DNA of 56,527 bases from Pseudomonas brassicacearum. Lineage in GTDB: Bacteria > Pseudomonadota > Gammaproteobacteria > Pseudomonadales > Pseudomonadaceae. Position numbers and translations under genes: made by a program. The DNA lies in NCBI RefSeq assembly GCF_003732225.1, contig NZ_MOBJ01000004.1, forward strand, positions 1 through 56,527, in the 5' to 3' direction. How positions within the stretch are numbered: the first letter of the stretch is position 1; each line of letters starts with the position of its first letter. Below are positions 43,624-53,520 of this stretch, piece after piece. A model generated the notes under the pieces. That model did not search any database. It was not told where the DNA came from and saw only the letters and a list, made by a program, of their open reading frames with translations.

Positions 43624-44264
43624 CGAGTGCCGAACACCACCATGGTCTTGCCTTTGACGTCGACCAGGTTGCGTTCTTCCAGGTCCTTGAGCACGCGCCC
43701 GACCATTTCCCGCGAGCAACCGACGATCCGGCCGATTTCCTGGCGGGTGACTTTGATCTGCATGCCGTCCGGATGTGTCATGGCGTCGGGCTGCTTGCAC
43801 AGCTCCAGCAAACAGCGTGCAACCCGGCCGGTGACGTCGAAGAACGCCAGATCGCCAACCTTGCGTGTGGTATTGCGCAGGCGCTGGGCAATCTGGCCGC
43901 TGAGCACATAAAGGATGTCCGGATCCTGCTGGGACAGCTCGCGGAACTTGCAGTAGCTGATCTCGGCCACTTCGCATTCGACCTTGGCGCGAACCCAGGC
44001 GCTGCGCTCCTGCTCTTGCCCAGCTTGTTCGAACAGGCCCAACTCGCCGAAGAAGTCACCGGCATTGAGGTAGGCGATGATCATTTCCCGGCCATCGTCG
44101 TCCTCGATGAGGATGGTGACCGAGCCTTTGATGATGAAAAACAGCGCATCCGAACGATCGCCAGCGCAAATGATGTTGCTCTTGGCCTGATAACGACGGC
44201 GCTGGCAATGCATCAATAACTTGTCGAGGTTCTTGATTTTGGGTGTTTGGCTAACAGCAACCAT
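43620..44264 (-). CDS. vfr: cAMP-responsive global regulator Vfr (CRP family)
   Basis: Vfr is the Pseudomonas CRP homologue, a cAMP-dependent activator of virulence, type IV pilus and other genes. The 214-residue protein starts [20 protein letters not shown], like P. aeruginosa Vfr; an upstream in-frame start would add eight residues. The cAMP pocket contains FFGELGLF and the [17 protein letters not shown] segment, and the C-terminal HTH is [21 protein letters not shown] degenerate REP lies 44-74 nt upstream of its ATG. The osmC-like gene is divergent across a 251-nt region. Confidence 0.96.
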   Translation of the reverse strand: MVAVSQTPKIKNLDKLLMHCQRRRYQAKSNIICAGDRSDALFFIIKGSVTILIEDDDGREMIIAYLNAGDFFGELGLFEQAGQEQERSAWVRAKVECEVAEISYCKFRELSQQDPDILYVLSGQIAQRLRNTTRKVGDLAFFDVTGRVARCLLELCKQPDAMTHPDGMQIKVTRQEIGRIVGCSREMVGRVLKDLEERNLVDVKGKTMVVFGTR

Positions 44265-44307
44265 GGTTGTATCCCGAAAAGACTGCACGGTGTGATGTAG
44301 TTTTTTT

Positions 44308-44338
44308 TGTAGGGGCTGGCGAAGCCTGCGATCTTTTT
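44308..44338 (-). repeat. Degenerate REP unit, family A, upstream of vfr
   Basis: TGTAGGGGCTGG then CGAAGCCTGCGATCTTTTT, a diverged single copy of the family A repeat (seen intact at 46916), inside the vfr 5' region. It could lie in the vfr leader RNA. Confidence 0.7.
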
Positions 44339-44425
44339 ATTCGCTACTGGAACTGGCTATGCGCCATTGAATTGGCGCCAGCTTAACAGACGCATTCCGT
44401 CGTTATTCGAGAATTTATCAATACT

Positions 44426-44442
44426 GTAAGTGCGTTACTTAC
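44426..44442. promoter_or_regulatory. Perfect palindrome between vfr and the osmC-like gene
   Basis: GTAAGT-GCGTT-ACTTAC, 6-bp arms with a 5-nt centre, 74 nt before the osmC-like ATG and 162 nt upstream of vfr. This is an operator candidate for either gene. It does not match the CRP/Vfr TGTGA-N6-TCACA consensus. Confidence 0.4.
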
Positions 44443-44515
44443 GCTGATGCCAACCCTGTCAGGCAAAGTCCCTGTGCTAAGCTGGCGACCCTTTTTTAAC
44501 AGTGGAGTCTTGGCG

Positions 44516-44938
44516 ATGAAGGCACGCATCCAATGGGCTGGCGAAGCCATGTTCCTCGGTGAATCCGGCAGCGGTCATGTGGTGGTCATGGACGGTCCGC
44601 CTGATGCCGGCGGTCGGAACCTGGGTGTACGTCCGATGGAAATGCTCCTGCTCGGTGTGGGCGGCTGCAGCAATTTCGACGTGGTGAGCATCCTGAAGAA
44701 GTCCCGCCAGGCCGTGGAAAGCTGCGAAGCCTTCCTTGAAGCCGAGCGCGCGACTGAAGATCCCAAGGTTTTTACCAAGATTCATATGCACTTCGTGGTC
44801 AAGGGCCGGGCGCTGAAAGAGGCTCAGGTGAAGCGGGCCATCGAACTGTCGGCCGAGAAGTATTGCTCGGCGTCGATCATGCTCGGGGCGGCCGGTGTAG
44901 CCATCACTCACGACTATGAAATCATCGAACTCGGTTGA
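44516..44938 (+). CDS. OsmC family peroxiredoxin-like protein
   Basis: A 140-residue OsmC/Ohr-fold protein with the two redox cysteines C51 (GVGGCSNFDV) and C117 (EKYCSASIML) expected for thiol-dependent hydroperoxide reduction. ATG 44516 is preceded by GTGGAG; the earlier in-frame ATG at 44447 adds an unrelated tail. It is divergent from vfr and upstream of speD, the usual Pseudomonas order. Its substrate is unknown. Confidence 0.9.
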   Translation: MKARIQWAGEAMFLGESGSGHVVVMDGPPDAGGRNLGVRPMEMLLLGVGGCSNFDVVSILKKSRQAVESCEAFLEAERATEDPKVFTKIHMHFVVKGRALKEAQVKRAIELSAEKYCSASIMLGAAGVAITHDYEIIELG

Positions 44939-44966
44939 ATCGACATTCAACTATCATAAATGCAGT

Positions 44967-45003
44967 GCAGACTCTGGCGATCACTGGCCCAGGTCTGCAT
45001 AAT
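44967..45003 (+). promoter_or_regulatory. Probable speD promoter with inverted repeat
   Basis: CATAAT (44998-45003) lies 17 nt after a weak TGGCGA (44975-44980). A GCAGAC/GTCTGC inverted repeat (44967-44972 and 44993-44998) brackets the -35 and spacer and could be an operator. A leader of about 165 nt would follow before speD. Confidence 0.4.
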
Positions 45004-45177
45004 GCGCCACTTTTTTCAGGGCAGTGATCGGTCAGCCGACAGGTCACCTCCCCAGAACAGACAACCAAAATCGCCATCGCGAAGAGGTGTTAACCGTCCT
45101 ACGCAGGTGCGTTGTTCGCATTTGACGGGCATGCTTGATCACGCGGCCCGGCCGCATACATAGAGAGTTTTTAAACG

Positions 45178-45972
45178 GTGAAAAGCAAACTCAAGCTCCA
45201 TGGGTTCAATAACCTGACAAAGACCTTGAGCTTCAACATCTATGACATCTGCTACGCGGAAACCCCGCAAGACCAGCAGGCTTACGTTGAGTACATCAAT
45301 AAAGAGTACAACGCCAAGCGCCTGACGCAGATTCTCACAGAAGTTGTCGATATCATTGGTGCCAACATCCTGAACATCGCCAGTCAGGACTATGAACCCC
45401 AGGGCGCCAGCGTCACGATTCTGATTTCTGAAGAGCCGGTGACGCCGACCGACAGTCAGATCGAAGAGTCTCCAGGGCCGATACCCGAAATCATTCTGGC
45501 CCACCTCGACAAGAGCCACATTACGGTGCACACCTACCCGGAAATCCATCCGGTGGACGGTATCGCCACCTTCCGTGTGGACATCGACGTGTCGACGTGC
45601 GGAGTCATTTCACCGCTTAAGGCGCTCAACTTCCTGATTCACCAGTTCGATTCGGATATCGTGACCGTGGATTATCGTGTGCGCGGTTTCACCCGTGACG
45701 TTGAAGGCAAAAAGCACTTCATCGACCACGAGATCAACTCGATCCAGAACTACCTGTCCGAAGATACCCGCGACAGTTATCAGATGACCGACGTGAACGT
45801 GTACCAGGAAAACCTGTTCCATACCAAAATGCTGTTGAAGAACTTTGAACTGGATAATTACCTGTTCGGCGACGCCACCAGCAACTTGTCCTCTGAGCAA
45901 CGTGCCCAGGTGACTGAGCGTGTGAAACACGAAATGCTCGAGATCTTCTACGCGCGCAACATGTCGAGCTAA
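45178..45972 (+). CDS. speD: S-adenosylmethionine decarboxylase proenzyme SpeD
   Basis: SpeD makes decarboxylated SAM, the aminopropyl donor for spermidine synthesis. The 264-residue protein is of the E. coli (long) type: [16 protein letters not shown] at the start, the self-cleavage site LDKSH with S113 becoming the pyruvoyl group, and [16 protein letters not shown]. It starts with GTG. A 239-nt region upstream holds a probable promoter and no other gene. A strong hairpin terminator follows the stop. Confidence 0.97.
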   Translation: MKSKLKLHGFNNLTKTLSFNIYDICYAETPQDQQAYVEYINKEYNAKRLTQILTEVVDIIGANILNIASQDYEPQGASVTILISEEPVTPTDSQIEESPGPIPEIILAHLDKSHITVHTYPEIHPVDGIATFRVDIDVSTCGVISPLKALNFLIHQFDSDIVTVDYRVRGFTRDVEGKKHFIDHEINSIQNYLSEDTRDSYQMTDVNVYQENLFHTKMLLKNFELDNYLFGDATSNLSSEQRAQVTERVKHEMLEIFYARNMSS

Positions 45973-45984
45973 GATTTTCGAACA

Positions 45985-46021
45985 CAAAAAAGGCGACTAC
46001 TTTGCGGTAGTCGCCTTTTTT
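45985..46021. terminator. Bidirectional terminator after speD
   Basis: GGCGACTAC-TTTGCG-GTAGTCGCC with an A-run before and a T-run after, 20 nt downstream of the speD stop: a 9-bp stem with U-tract in both directions. Confidence 0.94.
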
Positions 46022-46039
46022 ATTGACCGTGGTATGGCC

Positions 46040-46111
46040 TTCGCGAGCAAGCTCGCTCCCACATTAGTCCTGCGAACATAGATCCATTGTGGGAGCGAGC
46101 TTGCTCGCGAT
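46040..46111. repeat. REPIN, family B, 72 bp, between speD and coq7
   Basis: Inverted 24-nt units at 46040-46063 and 46088-46111, with a 24-nt centre, in the same arm order as the REPIN at 27877 and opposite to the four 90-bp ones. It lies between the convergent speD and coq7 genes. Confidence 0.9.
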
Positions 46112-46136
46112 GAGGCCCTGTCTGACGACGCTGAAG

Positions 46137-46784
46137 TCAGACCCGGTAGGTACTTTTGGTCATGACCTTGGCCATCAGGCTCATGCCGAATTTCACCGGC
46201 GCCGGGAAGCGAAAACCCCCGGCATCCAGCGCGCTTTCGGCGTGCTGTTCTTCGTCGATGCGCATTTGCTCGAGAATGGCCCGGGACTTCTCGTCTTCGG
46301 CCGGCAGTTGCTCAAGGTGTTCGTTCAAGTGTTTGCAGACTTGATCTTCAGTTGCCGCGACGAAACCCAGACTGACTTTGTCGCTGATCAGCCCGGCGAC
46401 GGCACCAATGCCGAACGACATGCCGTAGAACAGTGGATTGAGAATGCTGGTGTGGCTGCCCAGTTGGCGGATGCGCTGTTCGCACCAGACCAGGTGATCG
46501 ATCTCTTCCTCGGCCGCATGTTCCATTGCCTCACGCACCTGCGGCAGCTTGGCGGTCAGGGCCTGGCCCTGGTACAGCGCCTGGGCACAGACTTCGCCGG
46601 TATGGTTGATGCGCATCAGGCCGGCGACGTGCCGGGTGTCTTCGTCGCTCATTTTCGCTTCTGGCTGCACGATGGCTGGCGATGGGCGATATGGCTGGCC
46701 ACTGAAGGGCAGCAAAGTGCGCATGGCGGCGTCGGCTTGCAACAGAAGACGGTCAATCGGCGAGTAGTGACGTTGGGTAGTCAT
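46137..46784 (-). CDS. coq7: 3-demethoxyubiquinol 3-hydroxylase Coq7
   Basis: Coq7 hydroxylates demethoxyubiquinol in the penultimate step of ubiquinone synthesis; it replaces UbiF in Pseudomonas. The 215-residue di-iron protein has [11 protein letters not shown] (ligand E64), EEEIDHLVW (ExxH at E94/H97) and a second ExxH in EEQHAESAL. The ATG is preceded by GGAGGT. It lies downstream of the HIT gene, separated by a REP hairpin with U-tracts that probably isolates their transcripts. Confidence 0.95.
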   Translation of the reverse strand: MTTQRHYSPIDRLLLQADAAMRTLLPFSGQPYRPSPAIVQPEAKMSDEDTRHVAGLMRINHTGEVCAQALYQGQALTAKLPQVREAMEHAAEEEIDHLVWCEQRIRQLGSHTSILNPLFYGMSFGIGAVAGLISDKVSLGFVAATEDQVCKHLNEHLEQLPAEDEKSRAILEQMRIDEEQHAESALDAGGFRFPAPVKFGMSLMAKVMTKSTYRV

Positions 46785-46876
46785 GCTGACCTCCGGGAAG
46801 AATCTCGGCGGCCAGTTTACCGCAATCGGCCGGGTAAGGTTTGCGCTGGGTCATGTAGGCTGTTTGCACCTGAAGC

Positions 46877-46946
46877 AAAAGATCGCAGCCTGCGGCAGCT
46901 CCTACACTATCCGTCTGTAGGAGCTGCCGCAGGCTGCGATCTTTTT
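46877..46946. repeat. REP doublet, family A, forming a terminator-like hairpin
   Basis: Two nearly perfect inverted 30-nt copies (46877-46906 and 46916-46946) only 9 nt apart, with an A-run on the left and a T-run on the right. The result is a very stable hairpin readable as a rho-independent terminator in either direction, between the HIT and coq7 genes. Confidence 0.9.
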
Positions 46947-46960
46947 GAGCGAAAATACAA

Positions 46961-47299
46961 TCAGCCCGGCGGCCAGTGCATCTGGCGCTGACCCAGCACG
47001 TGCATATGAATGTGGTAGACGGTCTGCCCACCCTGTTCATTGCAGTTCATGACCACGCGAAAGCCTTCTTCGCAGCCCAGCTCCAGTGCCAGGCGTTGGG
47101 CAGTGAACAGAATATGTCCGGCCAGTGCCTTATCGTCCTCGGTGAGGTCGTTGAGGGTGCGTACCGGTTTTTTCGGGACTACCAGAAAATGCACGGGCGC
47201 CTGCGGGGCGATATCGTGGAAGGCCAGGACCTGGTCATCCTCGTAAATGATCCTGGCAGGTATTTCTCTGTTGATGATCTTGGTGAACAGAGTATCCAC
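46961..47299 (-). CDS. Histidine triad (HIT, HinT-like) nucleotide-binding protein
   Basis: A 112-residue HIT protein with the active-site triad YHIHMHVLG (H96, H98, H100) and the N-terminal FTKIINREIPARIIYED segment of HinT-type purine nucleoside phosphoramidases. The C-terminus ends in WPPG, as in HinT. The physiological substrate is unknown. It lies 15 nt from a REP hairpin on its 3' side. Confidence 0.93.
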   Translation of the reverse strand: MDTLFTKIINREIPARIIYEDDQVLAFHDIAPQAPVHFLVVPKKPVRTLNDLTEDDKALAGHILFTAQRLALELGCEEGFRVVMNCNEQGGQTVYHIHMHVLGQRQMHWPPG

Positions 47300-47381
47300 A
47301 GCTGTTTCTCCATTGTGTTGGTCCGGGCTGAGTGTACTGAACGGAGCAGTCCCGAGCCCAGACTTTTACGTGGTTGAGCGC

Positions 47382-48170
47382 TCAGCGCGGGCAATACGCC
47401 TTGTTGACCATGCCCACGATGGTACGAGTCAGCCAGCGCGAACCGAAGCGCGGCAACAGCGCGAACCAGCGATTGCGGCGCCCGGGAATGATGATCGCGC
47501 GGTTCTTCTCCAGCGCACGCACCGTGTACAGGGCCACTTCCTCGGGGCTCATCAGCAGTTTGCTGTTGGCCAGTTTGTCGGCGTTCAGTTGCGCTGTGCG
47601 AAAAAACGCCGTGCGCGTGGGGCCGGGGCAAAGAACCGAAACCTTGACCGCGCATTTTTTCAGCTCTACCCGCAAACCTTCGGAGAAGTGCAGTACATAC
47701 GCTTTGCTGGCGTAGTAGGTACTCATCCATGGGCCTGGATTGAAGGCCGCCATCGATGCGACGTTCAAAATCTGTCCGCCGCCCTGCAAAGCCATGCTGT
47801 TGCCAATGGCGTGGCACAGGCGAGTCAGGGCCAGGATATTCACTTCGATCAGGTCTTGTTCGGTCATCCAGTCCTGCGCCAGAAACGGGCCGCAGGTGCC
47901 GATACCGGCACAATTGACCAGCAGGTCGATCTGTCGGTCACCCTCTTCGAGTTCCAGCAGAAAGCCGGACAGGCGCAGCGGTTCACCCAGATCGCAAGCG
48001 CGAAACAGCACCTCGACGCCGAAGCGCTGGGTCAGTTCGATGGCGATACTTTCCAACTGATCACGTTGGCGGGCCACCAGAATCAGGCTGCGGCCGCGTC
48101 GCGCCAGCGCTTCGGCCATGGCCAGGCCGATGCCGCTGGAAGCGCCAGTGATCAGAGCGTAACGGGTCAT
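47382..48170 (-). CDS. Short-chain dehydrogenase/reductase, classical type
   Basis: A 262-residue SDR with the cofactor loop TGASSGIG (8-15), NCAG at 86-89 in place of the usual NNAG, catalytic S139 and the Y152-xxx-K156 pair. ATG 48170 is chosen because GGAG sits 6 nt before it; four extra upstream codons are less likely. The C-terminal tail is basic and may approach the membrane. The substrate cannot be named; relatives act on fatty acyl or sterol-like compounds. Confidence 0.88.
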   Translation of the reverse strand: MTRYALITGASSGIGLAMAEALARRGRSLILVARQRDQLESIAIELTQRFGVEVLFRACDLGEPLRLSGFLLELEEGDRQIDLLVNCAGIGTCGPFLAQDWMTEQDLIEVNILALTRLCHAIGNSMALQGGGQILNVASMAAFNPGPWMSTYYASKAYVLHFSEGLRVELKKCAVKVSVLCPGPTRTAFFRTAQLNADKLANSKLLMSPEEVALYTVRALEKNRAIIIPGRRNRWFALLPRFGSRWLTRTIVGMVNKAYCPR

Positions 48171-48232
48171 GCAATTCTCCATCGCAACGGCTCGCGGCCT
48201 GTGGACAGAGCTGTCACAGATACCGAGCGCGT

Positions 48233-49153
48233 TTATTGTTTCTCATAGTCTACAGGGGGCTGAGCTGCTTTCGCCGCATCGTCTGCTTCAACCGCGTCAG
48301 GCGACTCGCTGCTTTCATAACGGCTGGTCGAGGTGCTTTCGTATTCTTCGGTAATAGTGCTGAGGCCGCCGGCAAGCCCACCGACAAAGACCACCGCGAT
48401 CACCACCAGCCACAGCCCGCACAGGACTTTCACGGCCGTGCTGTTAGGCGGCTGCGGCGCGCCATAGCGATTAGCCCCGATGTTTCCTGGCAGCACCGCC
48501 AACGCGATCGGAAACAGGCCGCCGATAAAGGGCACCAGGTTCAGAAACCATAGCCAGCCGGACCAGCCAAGATCGTGCAGACGTTGCACGCTGATGGTGA
48601 TGTTTATGTAGAGGTACGCCACGATCGCCACGACACAAACAATCGCGCTAAGCACCATTTGATTGCCGGCCAACAGGCTGAGCCCAAAAACGCCGGCGAT
48701 AGCACCAATGACCAGTAGCGCGGCCAATGACCAGGCGAGATAACGCAGGCGACCGATTCGACCCTGCACACCAAACACCTTGAGTTCGGAAAACTCTGGC
48801 AAGGCTTCGCCAACGGGCGCGCGAGGAGGGTTGTAGGGTGATTCGTTGTCGCCGAATGCGGGTGTCGTGTAAGGGGGCGGGGGTGATTCGTGAACGTCGG
48901 TCAGATTGAGCTCGATCGACGGTTCGGCTTCGATGCGTGCATCGATGCCGGTTTTTGACAGGGCATTCAGATAAGTTTGTGCATCTGTGTGGGACAGGCC
49001 GCGTTTAAGTGCGACAGGTTTTCCGCTGAACAAGCGTTCGATGGCCGAGACGTCGCTTTTGAACAGCTGGGCGAGATTGAGTTTCGCGGTGGTGATGTCG
49101 ACCCCCGGAAGCAGGGCACCCTGGAAGACGATCTTGAAACGATTTTCGCTCAT
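48233..49153 (-). CDS. DUF805 membrane protein with N-terminal soluble domain
   Basis: A 306-residue protein. A soluble N-terminal domain of about 80 residues (FKIVFQGALLPG onward) is followed by a Pro-rich linker. The DUF805 domain has four membrane segments and the family signature VQRLHDLGWSGWLWFL. An acidic, Ser/Glu-rich tail ends the protein. The function is unknown. It sits between the SDR and nitronate monooxygenase-like genes on the same strand. Confidence 0.85.
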   Translation of the reverse strand: MSENRFKIVFQGALLPGVDITTAKLNLAQLFKSDVSAIERLFSGKPVALKRGLSHTDAQTYLNALSKTGIDARIEAEPSIELNLTDVHESPPPPYTTPAFGDNESPYNPPRAPVGEALPEFSELKVFGVQGRIGRLRYLAWSLAALLVIGAIAGVFGLSLLAGNQMVLSAIVCVVAIVAYLYINITISVQRLHDLGWSGWLWFLNLVPFIGGLFPIALAVLPGNIGANRYGAPQPPNSTAVKVLCGLWLVVIAVVFVGGLAGGLSTITEEYESTSTSRYESSESPDAVEADDAAKAAQPPVDYEKQ

Positions 49154-49201
49154 GCCGGGGCATCCTTGTCGCGAGTCTATGTTCGGTACCCAGCAGTTTA
49201 A

Positions 49202-49221
49202 GCCAGCCAGAATCGGCTGGC
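49202..49221 (-). terminator. Hairpin after the nitronate monooxygenase-like gene
   Basis: GCCAGCC-AGAATC-GGCTGGC, a 7-bp stem starting 14 nt beyond the stop on the minus strand, followed only by TTAAA, so a weak terminator at best. Confidence 0.5.
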
Positions 49222-49234
49222 CAAACCTTGTGCG

Positions 49235-50203
49235 TCAGCGCGGCCAGCGTTTGGGCAGTTGGGCTGCGAGTTCTTGCGCCTTGCGGTATTCGGCGTCCAG
49301 CCGTGCAACCAGTTGATCGACACTCGGCAGGTCGTCGATTTCACCCACGCCCTGGCCTGCGGACCAGACGGTTTTCCAGGCTTTGGCTTCATCGCTCAAG
49401 GGTTTGAGCTTGGAGCCGAAGTTGACTTCACCCTTGCCTTGCAACGCGTCTACGTCAAAACCGGCGTTTACCAGGCTTTGGCGCATGAAGCTTGCCGGAA
49501 CGCCAGACACCACTGGAGTATGGACAATGTCGGCGGCCCTGGAGGTCAGCAACATCTCTTTATACGCTTCAGGCGCGTGGCTTTCGGTGGTGCCGATAAA
49601 GCGTGTGCCGAAGTAGGCCAGATCCGCACCAAGCAGTTGCGCAGCGAGAATTTCGTGGCCGTGGTTCAGGCAGCCAGCCAGCAGCAAGGTTTTGTCGAAG
49701 AACTGACGAATCTCGGCAATCAGTGAAAAGGGGCTCCAGGTTCCGGCGTGACCACCGGCGCCGGCGGCAACGGCGATCAAACCATCAACGCCAGCCTCGG
49801 CGGCTTTTTCTGCATGACGACGGGTCGTCACGTCATGGAACACCAGGCCGCCGTAGCTGTGTACCGCATCGACCAGCTCTTTCACCGCGCCAAGGCTGGT
49901 GATCACGATCGGCACTTTATGCTCGATGCAGATCGCCAGATCCGCTTCCAGCCGCGGGTTGCTGTGGTGAACGATCAGGTTCACTGCATAGGGTGCCGGG
50001 TTCTCCAGTAGCGCCAGGCCCGCTTCGATCTCCTCCAGCCAGGCTTTGAAGCCGCTGCTTTCACGCTGGTTCAGCGCTGGAAAGCTGCCGACCACGCCAT
50101 TGCGGCAGCAGGCGAGCACCAACTGCGGATTGGAAATCAGGAACATCGGCGCCGCCACGACAGGCAGACGCAAACGTTGTTCGAGCAAAGCGGGCAGCGA
50201 CAT
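49235..50203 (-). CDS. Nitronate monooxygenase-like FMN flavoprotein
   Basis: A 322-residue TIM-barrel flavoprotein of the 2-nitropropane dioxygenase/nitronate monooxygenase family. The FMN-binding VVAAPMFLISNP strand starts near residue 14, the active-site block GAGGHAGTWSPF carries the likely catalytic His, and GADLAYFGTRFIGTTES closes the phosphate site. Enoyl-ACP reductase FabK has a similar fold, so the substrate is uncertain. It lies 34 nt after hemJ on the same strand. Confidence 0.87.
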   Translation of the reverse strand: MSLPALLEQRLRLPVVAAPMFLISNPQLVLACCRNGVVGSFPALNQRESSGFKAWLEEIEAGLALLENPAPYAVNLIVHHSNPRLEADLAICIEHKVPIVITSLGAVKELVDAVHSYGGLVFHDVTTRRHAEKAAEAGVDGLIAVAAGAGGHAGTWSPFSLIAEIRQFFDKTLLLAGCLNHGHEILAAQLLGADLAYFGTRFIGTTESHAPEAYKEMLLTSRAADIVHTPVVSGVPASFMRQSLVNAGFDVDALQGKGEVNFGSKLKPLSDEAKAWKTVWSAGQGVGEIDDLPSVDQLVARLDAEYRKAQELAAQLPKRWPR

Positions 50204-50237
50204 TGGAAGTACCCCGATAAGGTGCGACTGATTAAGA

Positions 50238-50669
50238 TTAGAACGGCCGTACGACGACCAGAATTACAATAGCCAGCAATATCAGAACTGGCACTTCATT
50301 GAACCAGCGATAAAAGACATGGCTGCGGGTGTTTTCGCCACGGGCAAAACGTTTTACCTGCGCACCGCACATGTGGTGATAGCCGATCAGGATCACCACC
50401 AGGGTCAACTTGGCGTGCATCCAGCCGCCTTGACCGAAGTACGCGCTGGGGTTGAGGCTGATCAGCCAGATGCCGAAAGCCAGCGTGGCGATCATCGCCG
50501 GGCCCATGATTCCCCGATACAGTTTGCGCTCCATGATGCTGAAGCGTTCCTTGCTGATGCTGTCTTCACTTTGCGCGTGGTAGACGAACAGGCGCGGCAG
50601 GTAAAACAGGCCGGCAAACCAGCAGACCATGCTGATGATGTGAAGCGCTTTGAGCCACAGATAAAGCAT
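50238..50669 (-). CDS. hemJ: Protoporphyrinogen oxidase HemJ
   Basis: A 143-residue CopD-like membrane protein with about four helices, starting MLYLWLKALHIISMVCWFAG with the conserved heme-ligand-type H10. MHAKLTLVVILIGYHH contains the essential lysine region. HemJ oxidises protoporphyrinogen IX in bacteria lacking HemY/HemG. It is divergent from argC across 135 nt. Confidence 0.9.
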   Translation of the reverse strand: MLYLWLKALHIISMVCWFAGLFYLPRLFVYHAQSEDSISKERFSIMERKLYRGIMGPAMIATLAFGIWLISLNPSAYFGQGGWMHAKLTLVVILIGYHHMCGAQVKRFARGENTRSHVFYRWFNEVPVLILLAIVILVVVRPF

Positions 50670-50739
50670 TTTTGGTTATTCCCAGGTTCACGGTAGCCCG
50701 AATAGTAGAGGCTTGAGCCTCCGTACGTCACCTTGACGG

Positions 50740-50768
50740 TTGTCGCAGGGCGGTGCGCGTCCTATTAT
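50740..50768 (+). promoter_or_regulatory. Probable sigma-70 promoter of argC
   Basis: TTGTCG (50740-50745), a 17-nt spacer, TATTAT (50763-50768), 36 nt upstream of the argC ATG. A better-matching TTGACG at 50733 is too far (24 nt) from this -10. Confidence 0.55.
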
Positions 50769-50804
50769 CGACGGCTTTCCAGTGGGTTCGTTGAGGGCAG
50801 GTTT

Positions 50805-51839
50805 ATGGTCAAGGTCGGTATCGTCGGCGGCACGGGTTACACCGGGGTTGAATTGCTGCGTCTGTTGGCACAGCATCCGCAAGCTGAAGTGGTAGTGATC
50901 ACTTCCCGATCCGAGGCAGGCCTGGCTGTTGCCGACATGTACCCGAACCTGCGAGGCCACTACGACGGCCTGGCGTTTAGCGTTCCGGACATCAAAACCC
51001 TCGGTGCCTGCGACGTGGTGTTCTTCGCCACTCCGCACGGCGTAGCGCATGCACTGGCCGGTGAATTGCTGGCGGCCGGGACCAAGGTCATCGACCTGTC
51101 GGCAGACTTCCGTCTGCAGGACGCGGACGAGTGGGCCAAGTGGTACAACCAGCCGCACGGTGCTCCAGAACTGCTGACGGAGGCGGTTTACGGCTTGCCG
51201 GAAGTCAATCGCGAGCAGATCAAGCAGGCGCGCCTGATTGCGGTTCCGGGTTGCTACCCAACCGCCACGCAACTGGGCTTCCTGCCGTTGCTTGAAGCAG
51301 GTCTTGCCGATACGTCGCGCCTGATCGCTGACTGCAAGTCGGGTGTCAGCGGCGCTGGTCGCGGCGCCAGCGTCGGTTCGCTGTACTCCGAAACGTCCGA
51401 GAGCATGAAGGCCTATGCCGTCAAAGGGCATCGTCACTTGCCGGAGATTCGCCAGGGGCTGCGCCGCGCTGCCGGCAAGGACGTCGGTCTGACTTTCGTT
51501 CCGCACCTGACGCCGATGATTCGCGGTATCCACTCCACGCTCTATGCCACCGTGGTCGACCGCTCGGTGGACTTGCAGGCGCTGTTTGAAAAGCGTTACG
51601 CCAACGAACCGTTCGTCGATGTCATGCCTGCTGGCAGCCATCCGGAAACCCGTAGCGTGCGGGGTGCCAACGTTTGCCGTATTGCGGTACATCGTCCACA
51701 GGACGGCGATCTGGTGGTGGTGTTGTCGGTGATCGACAACCTGGTCAAAGGCGCGTCGGGTCAGGCGGTGCAGAACCTGAACATCCTGTTTGGTCTGGAC
51801 GAGCGTCTGGGCCTGTCCCATGCAGGCATGCTGCCTTAA
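50805..51839 (+). CDS. argC: N-acetyl-gamma-glutamyl-phosphate reductase ArgC
   Basis: ArgC reduces N-acetylglutamyl phosphate to the semialdehyde in arginine synthesis. The 344-residue type 1 enzyme has the NADP loop GGTGYTG (8-14), the catalytic cysteine C150 in [13 protein letters not shown], and [12 protein letters not shown] 50805 gives the conserved [14 protein letters not shown] start. A strong terminator follows. It pairs with erpA downstream on the same strand but with a separate promoter. Confidence 0.97.
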   Translation: MVKVGIVGGTGYTGVELLRLLAQHPQAEVVVITSRSEAGLAVADMYPNLRGHYDGLAFSVPDIKTLGACDVVFFATPHGVAHALAGELLAAGTKVIDLSADFRLQDADEWAKWYNQPHGAPELLTEAVYGLPEVNREQIKQARLIAVPGCYPTATQLGFLPLLEAGLADTSRLIADCKSGVSGAGRGASVGSLYSETSESMKAYAVKGHRHLPEIRQGLRRAAGKDVGLTFVPHLTPMIRGIHSTLYATVVDRSVDLQALFEKRYANEPFVDVMPAGSHPETRSVRGANVCRIAVHRPQDGDLVVVLSVIDNLVKGASGQAVQNLNILFGLDERLGLSHAGMLP

Positions 51840-51857
51840 GGCTTTATCCCGCTCAGC

Positions 51858-51884
51858 AAACAGGCCCGTTGAACGGGCCTGTTT
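51858..51884 (+). terminator. Terminator after argC
   Basis: AAACAGGCCCGTT-G-AACGGGCCTGTTT, a long perfect inverted repeat 18 nt after the argC stop. The A/T-rich ends supply U residues in both directions. Confidence 0.9.
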
Positions 51885-51930
51885 GTATTCCGGGCTGACA
51901 ATTGTGTTGATTGATATACCGTAACAATAG

Positions 51931-51979
51931 TTGACCGATTTTCTGGGAGAAGCGGATAATGCGCGTCATCACGCATTAT
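51931..51979 (+). promoter_or_regulatory. erpA promoter overlapped by a perfect palindrome
   Basis: TTGACC (51931-51936), an 18-nt spacer and GATAAT (51955-51960) form a good promoter. A perfect palindrome ATAATGCG-N8-CGCATTAT (51956-51979) covers the -10 and the expected start site, the right place for a repressor. IscR is known to control erpA in E. coli, but this sequence does not clearly match an IscR site. Confidence 0.6.
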
Positions 51980-52007
51980 GGCGGCGTAACGCCGGGAGAT
52001 AGTCAGC

Positions 52008-52358
52008 ATGAGCGTCGAATCCTTCACCCCCACGGCTTTGCAATTCACCCACGGTGCCGCGCACAAGGTGAAGAGCCTGGTCGATGAAGAGGGTAATGAT
52101 CGCTTGAAGCTGCGCGTATTCGTTACGGGCGGCGGTTGTTCGGGGTTTCAGTACGGCTTCACATTCGATGAAGAAGTGGCCGATGACGACACCATCGTCG
52201 AGCGCGAAGGCGTCAGCCTGGTCGTAGATCCGATGAGCTTCCAGTACCTGGCAGGTGCCGAGGTGGATTACCAGGAAGGTCTGGAAGGTTCGCGTTTCGT
52301 GATCAAGAACCCGAATGCCACCACGACCTGTGGTTGCGGCTCTTCGTTCTCGATCTGA
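52008..52358 (+). CDS. erpA: Iron-sulfur cluster insertion protein ErpA
   Basis: ErpA is an A-type carrier delivering Fe-S clusters to client enzymes such as IspG. The 116-residue protein has the three invariant cysteines C44 ([10 protein letters not shown]), C108 and C110 (TCGCGSSF). GGGAGA lies about 10 nt upstream of the ATG. It has its own promoter with an operator-like palindrome and its own terminator. Confidence 0.97.
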   Translation: MSVESFTPTALQFTHGAAHKVKSLVDEEGNDRLKLRVFVTGGGCSGFQYGFTFDEEVADDDTIVEREGVSLVVDPMSFQYLAGAEVDYQEGLEGSRFVIKNPNATTTCGCGSSFSI

Positions 52359-52380
52359 TCGCACTTCAAAGCATCACTAA

Positions 52381-52413
52381 ACGCCGCATGGCTTCACGGC
52401 TTTGCGGCGTTTT
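52381..52413. terminator. Terminator between erpA and anmK
   Basis: ACGCCGCA (52381-52388) pairs with TGCGGCGT (52403-52410), followed by TTT and preceded by AA. It ends erpA and can also end the convergent anmK. Confidence 0.8.
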
Positions 52414-52425
52414 ACTGTCCGGGAT

Positions 52426-53520
<1,095 letters not shown>

